This document shows positions 18,056-28,460 of a DNA stretch of 64,000 nucleotides, one piece after another. The notes beneath the pieces were generated by a model. That model searched no databases and had not been told where the DNA came from. It saw only the letters and a list, made by a program, of their open reading frames with translations. Position 1 is the first letter of the stretch. Every line of letters begins with the position of its first letter. This DNA comes from Nocardia concava NBRC 100430 (lineage in GTDB: Bacteria > Actinomycetota > Actinomycetes > Mycobacteriales > Mycobacteriaceae): assembly GCF_000308815.1 (NCBI RefSeq), contig NZ_BAFX01000120.1, forward strand, positions 1 to 64,000. Reading direction: 5' to 3'. A program made the position numbers and the translations under genes.

Positions 18056-18100
18056 CTTCCTCCGGGCACGGAGTGGGCTTCCTCCGGGCACGGAGTTGGG
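18056..18100. repeat. 22/23-bp tandem duplication upstream of fadD36
   Basis: CTTCCTCCGGGCACGGAGTGGG (two copies at 18056-18077 and 18078-18100, the second with one extra T). It begins 19 bp from the fadD36 start codon, in its 5' leader. Confidence 0.75.
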
Positions 18101-18131
18101 CAACGAATCGCTTGCGAACTTGCCAAGTCGG

Positions 18132-18181
18132 TTGACAGGCGACCCGAGTGGGTAAGAAAGTTTCTGTACAACCTTCTCACC
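18132..18181 (+). promoter_or_regulatory. Promoter and operator of the first DUF2236 gene
   Basis: TTGACA (18132-18137) is followed 14 bp later by a 30-bp imperfect palindrome (18152-18181; arms GTAAGAAAGTT and AACCTTCTCAC-like). The reverse complement of the 30-bp site at 19771-19800 matches it at most positions, and a TTGACA precedes that site as well. The operator would cover the -10 region, so repression is expected. Confidence 0.65.
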
Positions 18182-18198
18182 AGAGGATGTGGTCAACG

Positions 18199-19053
18199 AT
18201 GACCAGGCCGCTTCACGACCCGTTCGAATTCGAAGCCTCCCCACCGGAGGTCGACGTCCGGCAATACCTCGACGGCGCGGCCGGCTTCTTCGGCGCGGCG
18301 GCGAATGTGATCATGCAACTCTCCAACCGGCCGGTTGGCTACGGCGTGGTGGAGAGTCCCGTCGAATCCGGGAACGTCATGGTCCATCCGATCAAGCGGC
18401 TGCGCACCACCCTCACCTATCTGGCCGTCGCGCTGCTGGGCAACGAGGAGGACCAGGCCGCCTATCGCGAGGCGGTGGACTCGGTGCACAAAAACGTCCG
18501 CTCGCGCGCTGGAAGCACGGTGAAGTACAACGCCTTCGACCCGAAACTCCAGCTGTGGGTGGCGGCCTGCCTGTACTGGGGTGCGCGCGACCTCTACGAG
18601 CGCATGCACGGCCCGATGGACGAATTCGACGCCGAGGCCTTTTACCGGCACTCGGCGCGTATGGGCACCACACTGCAGGTGCGCCCCGACATGTGGCCCG
18701 CGGATCGCGCTGCCTTCGACCGCTATTGGGCGGAGAACCTCGCGAAAACGCGCATCGATCCCAAGATCAAGGCGTACTTCGAGGACCTCATCGACCTGAA
18801 GATGCTGCCGCGCCCGTTCCAGCTGGCCTTCGGCGGCGTGCACCGCTTCTTCGTGACCGGCCTACTGCCGCAACATCTTCGGGACGAGATGGGCATGACG
18901 TGGACGCCGCGTCAGGACCGGGTGCTGGCCCGCATGCTGCGGACGGTCGGCGCGGTCGAGTCGGTGGCGCCCGCGCCGGTGCGGAGCTTCCCGCTGAACC
19001 TGTACCTCACGGATATGCGCATGCGCCGCAGGCTCGGCCTGAAGCTGGTGTGA
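18199..19053 (+). CDS. Oxygenase MpaB family protein (DUF2236), copy 1
   Basis: This 284-residue protein belongs to the DUF2236/MpaB family, which includes the heme-binding latex-clearing oxygenase fold. Conserved stretches are HPIKRLRTTLTYLAVALLG, KYNAFDPKLQLWVAACLYWG and the C-terminal LYLTDMRMRRRLGL. The residues His (HPIKR) and Asp/Lys (DPKLQLW) are shared with the second copy at 19847. I chose ATG 18199 to align with copy 2; another ATG lies 12 bases upstream. Its substrate is unknown; many mycolata carry several paralogues. Confidence 0.85.
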   Translation: MTRPLHDPFEFEASPPEVDVRQYLDGAAGFFGAAANVIMQLSNRPVGYGVVESPVESGNVMVHPIKRLRTTLTYLAVALLGNEEDQAAYREAVDSVHKNVRSRAGSTVKYNAFDPKLQLWVAACLYWGARDLYERMHGPMDEFDAEAFYRHSARMGTTLQVRPDMWPADRAAFDRYWAENLAKTRIDPKIKAYFEDLIDLKMLPRPFQLAFGGVHRFFVTGLLPQHLRDEMGMTWTPRQDRVLARMLRTVGAVESVAPAPVRSFPLNLYLTDMRMRRRLGLKLV

Positions 19054-19066
19054 AAACCGTTGCCGG

Positions 19067-19699
19067 TCAGAGGATCCGGAAGCCCGGGATGACGTGGTCG
19101 CGGGCGAACTGCTTGAGCGCCTCGGGATCGTCGAGCGGGATCACGGTCTGCGGGGTGAGCGCCAGCGACAGTGCCGCGCGCGCGATCATCTCGGCCAGCG
19201 GCAGCGGATCGTATTGCGGCAGTTTGCCTTCGGCCTGCAGCCGGGCGATGAACTCGGCCAGGTAGTCGCGGCCCAGTTCGATGACCGGCGCGCCCTGCAC
19301 GGTCAGGTAGGGCAGCACGATCTCGGGTTCGGTCTTGAGCAGCCGGTCCAGCAGCTGATTGCCGCGCAGGCCCTCGATGAATGCCACGAACAGCGCGACG
19401 ATCTGCTCCTCGGCGCTGGCGTCGGCCTCGATCGGGCCCTGCACGGCGGCGTCCACATCGGCGACGAACTGGCGGGCCTGCCGCAGCCCGACCGCCTGGA
19501 TGAGATCGTTCTTGCCGGCGAAGCGCCGGTACAGGGTGGCCAGCGAGAGTCCGCCGCGCCGGGCGACCTCCACCATGGAGGTGCGTTTGATGCCGAAATC
19601 CAGGAAGGCCAGCAGCGCGGCGTCGAGGACCTTGGCCTGATTGCGGTCCTCGGGGCCGGATCCGCGGACGAGCGGCAGCAGTTTGGCCAGTTTGGCCAT
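19067..19699 (-). CDS. TetR family regulator between the two DUF2236 genes
   Basis: This 210-residue TetR protein has its HTH near residues 22-68 (VLDAALLAFLDFGIKRTSMV, then GLSLATLYRRFAGKNDL). It converges on the first DUF2236 gene and diverges from the second. The 30-bp operator found upstream of both DUF2236 genes lies between this gene and the second copy, so self-regulation and control of both oxygenase-like genes is the simplest model. The start ATG 19699 gives a normal N-terminus. Confidence 0.85.
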   Translation of the reverse strand: MAKLAKLLPLVRGSGPEDRNQAKVLDAALLAFLDFGIKRTSMVEVARRGGLSLATLYRRFAGKNDLIQAVGLRQARQFVADVDAAVQGPIEADASAEEQIVALFVAFIEGLRGNQLLDRLLKTEPEIVLPYLTVQGAPVIELGRDYLAEFIARLQAEGKLPQYDPLPLAEMIARAALSLALTPQTVIPLDDPEALKQFARDHVIPGFRIL

Positions 19700-19752
19700 G
19701 GTCCGAGCCCTTTCCGGTCGCGGTGAAACAGTGAGGCACTAATCTTCGCACA

Positions 19753-19800
19753 TTGACACTCGCCAGCCGCGATGAGAAGGTGAGCCGAGAACTTTCTCAC
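19753..19800 (+). promoter_or_regulatory. Promoter and operator of the second DUF2236 gene
   Basis: TTGACA (19753-19758) is followed 12 bp later by a 30-bp palindrome (19771-19800; GATGAGAAGGT to ACTTTCTCAC). It is the inverted counterpart of the site at 18152-18181. It lies between the divergent TetR gene and the DUF2236 gene, so it may control both. Confidence 0.65.
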
Positions 19801-19846
19801 ACTCTCCTCATGGGCGAGGAGTGACCGACGAGGAGCCGAGTCAACG

Positions 19847-20713
19847 ATGACCGCACCGCTTCGCAAGGCCGACCAGTACCCGTTCGGCGACTACGAACCG
19901 CTGACCCCGGAGACCGTTCGCGAACACCTCGACGGCATCGGTGCCTTCCTCGGCGGCGCGGCCAATGTGGTCATGCAGCTGTCACTGAAGCCGGTGGCCT
20001 ACGGCGTCATGGACAGCGATGTCGACAGCGGCAAGGTCACGCTGCACCCGATCAAGCGACTGCGCACCACGATCACCTACCTGGCCGTCGCCCTGCTCGG
20101 CACCGAGGACGACCGGCGCGATTACCGCGAGGCGGTGAACACCTCCCATCGCAGCATTCACAGCAAGCCGGGCGCGGAGGTCAAGTACAACGCCTTCGAC
20201 CCGAAGCTGCAGCTGTGGGTGGCGGCCTGCCTGTTCTGGGGCTTCGACGACATCTACCACCGCATGCGCGGGCCCATGGATCCCGAAGTGGCGGAAGCCT
20301 TTTACCAGTACGGCGCCCGCCTGGGCACCACGCTGCAGATGAGACCGGAGATGTGGCCGCCGACCCGCGACGCCTTCTACGAGTACTGGGAAGACAACCT
20401 GGCGACCAAGACCATCGACGATCGCACGCGGACGTACTTCAACGACCTCGTCGATCTGAAGATGCTCCCCTGGCCGCTGCAGATCACCCTCGGCGGCCTG
20501 CACCGCTTCATCGTGACCGCGCTGCTCCCGGCGCATCTGCGCGCGGAAATGCACATGTCCTGGACCGCCCGCGACGAGCGCATCTTCGCGGGATTCCTGG
20601 GCCTCATCTCCGCGGTCTGGACCCGCATGCCCGAGCTGATTCGCTTGTTCCCCTTCAACTTCTACCTCGCGGACATGCGCATCCGCCGCCGCTTCGGCCG
20701 CCCGCTGGTGTAG
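19847..20713 (+). CDS. Oxygenase MpaB family protein (DUF2236), copy 2
   Basis: This 288-residue protein is closely related to the product at 18199, with shared HPIKRLRTTITYLAVALLGT, KYNAFDPKLQLWVAACLFWG and FYLADMRIRRRFGRPLV. GAGGAG lies about 12 bases before the ATG. The two copies probably arose by local duplication around the TetR gene, since the control sequence was duplicated as well. The enzymatic activity is not known; membership of the MpaB-like oxygenase family is the only safe statement. Confidence 0.85.
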   Translation: MTAPLRKADQYPFGDYEPLTPETVREHLDGIGAFLGGAANVVMQLSLKPVAYGVMDSDVDSGKVTLHPIKRLRTTITYLAVALLGTEDDRRDYREAVNTSHRSIHSKPGAEVKYNAFDPKLQLWVAACLFWGFDDIYHRMRGPMDPEVAEAFYQYGARLGTTLQMRPEMWPPTRDAFYEYWEDNLATKTIDDRTRTYFNDLVDLKMLPWPLQITLGGLHRFIVTALLPAHLRAEMHMSWTARDERIFAGFLGLISAVWTRMPELIRLFPFNFYLADMRIRRRFGRPLV

Positions 20714-20719
20714 CCGTTT

Positions 20720-21280
20720 TCAGTGGCCGCCCGCGCCGTGGAGGAACATGTCCACGATGAGGGCGGCCGCGTGCTCGACCCCGCCACCGGGTCCGGCCGC
20801 CATGGGGATGCCGGTTTCGATCAGGCTGCCGTAGAGCAGTAGCAGCGCGTCGGCGGGGAGGTCGGCGCGCAGGTCACCGGCGTCGATGCCGCGGGTGATC
20901 ACGGCCTGAACGGGTTCGGTTACGGTGGCGGCGATTTCGGCCCGATCGGCGGGTTTGGCGCCGGTGCGGGTGAGGACCACGTACTTGCCGCCGACGGCGA
21001 GGAAGATGCGGGTGAGGCGGGCCAACGCCTCGGGGGCGGGGACGGTTTCCAGGCGGGCTTCGGTGAGGCGTTGCCGCAATTCGGTGAGCGCGGCGGTGGC
21101 CATGGCCTCGAGCAGCGCGTCGCGGCTGGCGAAGTAGCGATAGAGGGTCGCGCGGCCGATATCGGCGGCGGCCGCGATATCGGCCATGCTCACGGACTCG
21201 CCGTGGGTGGCGAACAGGGCCGTCGCCTTGTCGAGGATCAGCGTCGCGATGTGGTCGCGCAGCGCGGGCGTGCGGCTCAT
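20720..21280 (-). CDS. TetR family transcriptional regulator
   Basis: This 186-residue protein has an HTH at about residues 12-55 (LDKATALFATHGESVSMADI, then DIGRATLYRYFASRDALLEA). It is divergent from a short-chain dehydrogenase, and a perfect 28-bp palindrome lies between them. This is the standard layout of a TetR repressor with its target. The ligand is likely to be a substrate or product of the dehydrogenase, which is inference. Confidence 0.88.
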   Translation of the reverse strand: MSRTPALRDHIATLILDKATALFATHGESVSMADIAAAADIGRATLYRYFASRDALLEAMATAALTELRQRLTEARLETVPAPEALARLTRIFLAVGGKYVVLTRTGAKPADRAEIAATVTEPVQAVITRGIDAGDLRADLPADALLLLYGSLIETGIPMAAGPGGGVEHAAALIVDMFLHGAGGH

Positions 21281-21326
21281 GGGTCACATCGTACGAAGGG
21301 ACAAGGGGGCTGGAACGGCGTACTCT

Positions 21327-21354
21327 CGTTATGAGACATCAATGTCTCATAACG
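21327..21354. promoter_or_regulatory. Perfect TetR operator palindrome
   Basis: CGTTATGAGACAT and its exact inverse ATGTCTCATAACG flank a CA centre, giving 13-bp perfect arms. It lies 46 bp before the TetR start and 26 bp before the SDR start. Tandem use of GAGACA/TGTCTC cores is a common TetR recognition form. Confidence 0.8.
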
Positions 21355-21380
21355 GGATGAAGAAGTATCCAGGAGCTGTC

Positions 21381-22214
21381 ATGCTGCCGAATTCCGCCCT
21401 CATCACCGGCTGTTCCTCCGGCATCGGCCGGGCCACCGCCCTCGCCCTGGTGGCCGCCGGAATACCCACCTACGCCACGGCCCGCCACCCGGAATCCATT
21501 GCCGATCTCGCCGAATCCGGCTGCCACATCCTGCAACTCGATGTCACCGATCCGGATTCCTGTGCGCGGGCGGTGCGTTCGGTGGAGCAGGCGCACGGCT
21601 CGGTCGGGGTGCTGGTCAACAATGCGGGTTACTCACAGGTCGGGCCGGTCGAGGAGGTGCCGATGGATGAGCTGTATCGCCAATTCGACACCAATGTCTT
21701 CGGAGTCGTCCGCCTGACCCGGCTCGTCCTGCCCGCCATGCGCGCCAACGGCGGCGGCCGGATCATCACCCTCGGATCCGCCGCCGGGCTGGTCGCGCCA
21801 CCGGCCTCGGCCGCCTACAGCATGACGAAGTACGCGCTCGAGGCGCTCTGCGACAGCCTGCGGCTGGAGGTGCACCACTTCGGGGTGCGTGCCGTCCTCA
21901 TCGAACCGGGCGCTGTGCGAACACAATTCATCGAGACCGGGCAGCGGAGCCTGCCCCCGTCCAACTCCGACCACACCTACGACCACCTGCGATCCAGCCT
22001 CGGCGCCCTCATCGAGCGGACTCACCGCGACGGCGCACGCGGCATCCTCACACCCGAGACGGTGGCCAGGGTCGTCACCCGCGCCGCGCTCGCTCGAAAC
22101 CCGAAGCCCCGCTACAAGATCGGATCACAGGCGCGAGTCATGCCGATCGCCCGCCGCCTGCTCGGCGACCGGCTCTGGGACCTGGCGATGCGCCGCCTTG
22201 TCCCCGCCGAATGA
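21381..22214 (+). CDS. Short-chain dehydrogenase/reductase (SDR)
   Basis: This 277-residue classical SDR has the cofactor motif TGCSSGIG (about residues 9-16), NNAG, and the catalytic set Ser...YSMTK (YxxxK). The sequence after the Rossmann core (GAVRTQFIETG) resembles oxidoreductases acting on hydroxysteroids or retinol-like substrates, but this is not decisive. ATG 21381 follows AGGAG at 6-base spacing; the open frame to 21186 runs through the operator and is rejected. It is controlled by the divergent TetR gene. Confidence 0.9.
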   Translation: MLPNSALITGCSSGIGRATALALVAAGIPTYATARHPESIADLAESGCHILQLDVTDPDSCARAVRSVEQAHGSVGVLVNNAGYSQVGPVEEVPMDELYRQFDTNVFGVVRLTRLVLPAMRANGGGRIITLGSAAGLVAPPASAAYSMTKYALEALCDSLRLEVHHFGVRAVLIEPGAVRTQFIETGQRSLPPSNSDHTYDHLRSSLGALIERTHRDGARGILTPETVARVVTRAALARNPKPRYKIGSQARVMPIARRLLGDRLWDLAMRRLVPAE

Positions 22215-22221
22215 CGCCCCG

Positions 22222-23177
22222 TCAGCCGCGATCGGCCAGGGCACGAAGGAAGAAGCCCAGGTTGGCGGGACGCTCGGCGAGTCGACGCATGAGATAGCCG
22301 TACCACTGGGTGCCGTAGGGGACGTAGACGCGCAGGGCGTGACCGTCTGCGACCAGGCGTCGCTGTTCGGCGTCGCGGATGCCGTAGAGCATCTGGAACT
22401 CGTAATCGCCCGGGCTGTGGTTGTTTTCGCCCGCCAGGGTGAGGGCGACGTCGATCATGGCCGGATCGTGGGTGGCGATCATGGGGTACCAGGCGTCGCG
22501 CATGAGGACGTTCAGGCAGCGCAAGTAGGAGGCGTCGACCTCGGCACGGCGCTGATAGGCGACCGCCGCGGGCTCCTGATACGCGCCCTTGCACAGGCGG
22601 ATTCGGGTGCCGTCGGTGGCCAGGTCGCGGGCATTATCCTCGGCGTCCCGTAGGTAAGTCTGCAAAGCGACGGCCAGCCAGGGGAATTCGGCGCGTGCCA
22701 GCCGGACCGCCGCCAGCGTGTCGGCGGTGGTGGTGTGATCCTCGGCGTCGACGGTCACCCAGACATGGCGCTCGACGGCCTTGGCGCACAGTTTGTGCAG
22801 GTTCTCGGCGGCGATGGCCGGACCGTCCGCTCCGAGGGACTGCCCCAGCGCGGACAGTTTGAGCGAGACCTCCACCCGGGGGATCTCGGAGTGTGCGCCG
22901 GGCACCGCGTGAGCGGCCTCGGCAAGGTCGTCGATGAGCGAAAGGTATTCCGTCACAGCAGCATTGGCCTGGGTCCGGTCGGTGGTGTACTCGCCGAGGA
23001 AGTCGACGCTGACCGAACGGCCGCTCGCCAGCAGCGCCCGCGTCACCGGGTCCAGGTCGGCGCGGGTCTCACCGGCCACGAAGCGCCGGACCACGGCGGC
23101 GGTGACGGGGACCTTGGTGATGGCGTTCTTCATCGTGGCCGATCCGGCCGCCGCCAGAATGGCCGGGCGTAGCGGGT

Positions 23178-23181
<4 letters not shown>
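22222..23181 (-). CDS. putB: Proline dehydrogenase PutB
   Basis: This 319-residue monofunctional FAD enzyme oxidises proline to pyrroline-5-carboxylate. The TIM-barrel signatures DLDPVTRALLASGR, VEVSLKLSALGQ and the C-terminal YVPYGTQWYGYLMRRLAERP are clear. Its ATG overlaps the stop of the upstream dehydrogenase gene by 4 bases (ATGA), so the two steps are made in step. The pair matches Rv1188-Rv1187 in M. tuberculosis. Confidence 0.95.
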
Positions 23182-24815
<1,634 letters not shown>

Positions 24816-24831
24816 AACCCAGGCTATCGCG

Positions 24832-24847
24832 ATAGCCCCTGCCGGGC
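24832..24847. promoter_or_regulatory. Palindrome before the proline catabolism operon
   Basis: GGCTATCGCGATAGCC is a perfect 16-bp palindrome located 17 bp before the pruA start. It could be an operator for a proline-responsive regulator, which is not encoded nearby. No identity is claimed. Confidence 0.45.
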
Positions 24848-24872
24848 CGCGACGAACACACCGCGCCGGGGT

Positions 24873-24901
24873 GGGGTATGGGGGCTAGGCCCCCATACCC
24901 C
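24873..24901 (-). terminator. Terminator hairpin after the cholesterol oxidase gene
   Basis: Perfect 13-bp arms (GGGGTATGGGGGC and its inverse) surround a TAG loop. It lies 7 bp past the stop codon at 24909 on the minus strand and before the proline operon. Confidence 0.7.
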
Positions 24902-24908
24902 CTTACTC

Positions 24909-26703
<1,795 letters not shown>

Positions 26704-26716
26704 CAGACTTAGGAGG

Positions 26717-26790
26717 CGACCCTGACGGGACTCGAACCCGCGACCTCCGCCGTGACAGGGCGGCGCGCTAACCAACTGCGCCACAGGGCC
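26717..26790 (-). tRNA. tRNA-Asp (anticodon GTC)
   Basis: The minus strand folds as a standard cloverleaf of 74 bases. The 5' end GGCCCTG pairs with CAGGGTC, the anticodon loop CTGTCAC gives GTC, and the T-arm is GGGTTCGAGTCCC. CCA is not encoded. The 5' end is followed outside the gene by a 22-bp near-duplicate of its first bases. Confidence 0.95.
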
Positions 26791-26821
26791 TTGCAACTGC
26801 TCAGCCACTGGGCCTTGCAAC
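26776..26821. repeat. Duplication of the tRNA-Asp 5' end
   Basis: Positions 26776-26797 (ending CAGGGCCTTGCAAC) and 26800-26821 (ending CTGGGCCTTGCAAC) match at 19 of 22 bases, period 24 bp. The first copy contains the tRNA 5' end; the second lies in its leader. Confidence 0.65.
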
Positions 26822-26859
26822 GTCGTAGACGGTATCACGCGCCCCGCGGTAACGGGAAA

Positions 26860-27966
26860 TCAGCTGGTCAGACGATCCGCGGCCGCCGCGATGCGCTCGT
26901 CGGAGGCGGTAAGGGCAATGCGCACATGCTGATTCCCCTGCGGCCCGTAGAACTCGCCCGGCGCCGCCAGGATGCCGCGCTCGGCCAGCCAATCCAGGGT
27001 GGTGCGGCACGGCTCGCCGCGCGTCGACCACAGGTACAGACCGGCCTCGGAATGATCGATCCGGAATCCGGCGCGCTGCAACGCATCTCGCAGCACCGCG
27101 CGTCGCGCCCGGTAGCGGTCCTTTTGCTGGACCTCGTGCGCGTCATCACCGAGGGCCGCGGTCATGGCCGCCTGGATCGGGTACGGCAGCATCATGCCGG
27201 AGTGCTTGCGGACCTCGAGCAGTTCGGCGATCAGCGCCGGGTCACCGGTCACGAAACCGGCCCGGTAGCTCGCCAGATTCGAGGTCTTGGACAGCGAGTG
27301 GATGGCCAGCAGGCCGGTGTGGTCGCCGTCGCACACCTCGGGATCGAGGATGGAGACCGCGCGGCCCTCCCAGGCCAGGCCCAGGTAGCACTCGTCGGAG
27401 GCGAGGATCGCACCGCGCTCGCGGGCGAACTGCACCACCTTGCGCAGGTGGTCGACGCCGAGCACCTTGCCGGTCGGGTTGGACGGCGAGTTGAGGAAGA
27501 TCAGCGCGGGCTGCTCCGGCCCGAGCTGTGCCGTCCCGTCGGCGCGCACGTAGCGCGAGCCCGAGAGCAGCGCGCCCACTTCGTAGGTCGGGTACGCCAC
27601 CTCCGGGATGACCACCAGATCCTCGGCGCCCAGGCCGAGCAGCCGCGGCAGTCCCGCGATCAGCTCCTTGGTGCCGATGGCGGGCAGCACCGCGGCCGGG
27701 TCGATCCCGGTGATCCCGAATCGCCGCTTCAGCGCCGACACCACGGCCTCGCGCAATTCGGGCGTGCCGTGCGTGGTCGGGTACCCGGGCACCTCCGCCA
27801 CCGACGAGAGTGCCTCGCGGATCAGCGGATCCACCGGATCGACCGGTGTCCCGACCGAGAGGTCGACGATGCCGTCCGGATGCGAAGCGGCCTTCGCCTT
27901 CACGGAAGCGATGGTGTCCCAGGGGAAATCGGGTAGCAGAGCGCTGACCCGGCCACGCGCGGTCAA
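26860..27966 (-). CDS. dapC: N-succinyldiaminopimelate aminotransferase DapC
   Basis: This 368-residue fold-type I PLP aminotransferase converts N-succinyl-2-amino-6-ketopimelate to succinyl-DAP, the step between DapD and DapE. The PLP lysine is in HSLSKTSNLASYRAGF, with NSPSNPTGKV as the substrate motif. The N-terminus LLPDFPWDTIASVKAKA matches Rv1178. No ATG is available at the right place. TTG 27966, preceded by AGGACGAG, is my choice. It lies 8 bp after fdxC as in mycobacteria, so the two are co-transcribed. Confidence 0.9.
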   Translation of the reverse strand: MTARGRVSALLPDFPWDTIASVKAKAASHPDGIVDLSVGTPVDPVDPLIREALSSVAEVPGYPTTHGTPELREAVVSALKRRFGITGIDPAAVLPAIGTKELIAGLPRLLGLGAEDLVVIPEVAYPTYEVGALLSGSRYVRADGTAQLGPEQPALIFLNSPSNPTGKVLGVDHLRKVVQFARERGAILASDECYLGLAWEGRAVSILDPEVCDGDHTGLLAIHSLSKTSNLASYRAGFVTGDPALIAELLEVRKHSGMMLPYPIQAAMTAALGDDAHEVQQKDRYRARRAVLRDALQRAGFRIDHSEAGLYLWSTRGEPCRTTLDWLAERGILAAPGEFYGPQGNQHVRIALTASDERIAAAADRLTS

Positions 27967-27974
27967 ATCTCGTC

Positions 27975-28298
27975 CTACTCGCTGGCCATCGGCGGTAGCG
28001 CGGCGATGAATGGCGGGTCGTAGTCGACCTTGCCCACCTTGGTGGCGCCGCCCGGGGAGCCCAGGTCGTCGAAGAAGTCGACGTTCGCGTTCACGTAACC
28101 GGCCCACTGATCCGGGGTGTCGTCTTCGTAGAAGATGGCTTCCACCGGGCAGACCGGTTCACACGCACCACAGTCCACGCACTCGTCCGGTTGGATGTAC
28201 AGCATGCGGCCGCCCTCGTAGATGCAGTCCACGGGGCATTCTTCGATGCACGCCTTGTCCTTCACGTCAACGCACGGTTCAGCGATGATGTACGGCAC
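27975..28298 (-). CDS. fdxC: Seven-iron ferredoxin FdxC
   Basis: This 107-residue ferredoxin has Cys patterns for a [3Fe-4S] cluster in the first half (CVDVKDKACIEECPVDCIY) and a [4Fe-4S] cluster in CVDCGACEPVCP, followed by a typical C-terminal extension. Length equals that of Rv1177. It donates electrons to oxygenases or reductases in the cytoplasm. It is first of the fdxC-dapC pair. Confidence 0.95.
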   Translation of the reverse strand: MPYIIAEPCVDVKDKACIEECPVDCIYEGGRMLYIQPDECVDCGACEPVCPVEAIFYEDDTPDQWAGYVNANVDFFDDLGSPGGATKVGKVDYDPPFIAALPPMASE

Positions 28299-28460
28299 TG
28301 CCGCTCTCCTAGTCTGTCCTCACATGCGGGATGAACTCCGCCCGGCGAAAACCCTATCCCGGCCAGCCAACATTACTCTTGCCAAGCCTGCCCTAACTTC
28401 GAGCCGCCACGCTGCGGCCGACCCCGAGGTCGATCGAGCCATAGCCTCGATCCGACCCAC

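Noticed and set aside
26717-26821. Possible integration site at tRNA-Asp
   Set aside because: The repeated segment covers the tRNA 5' end rather than the 3' end used by integrases, and no integrase or mobile gene is nearby.
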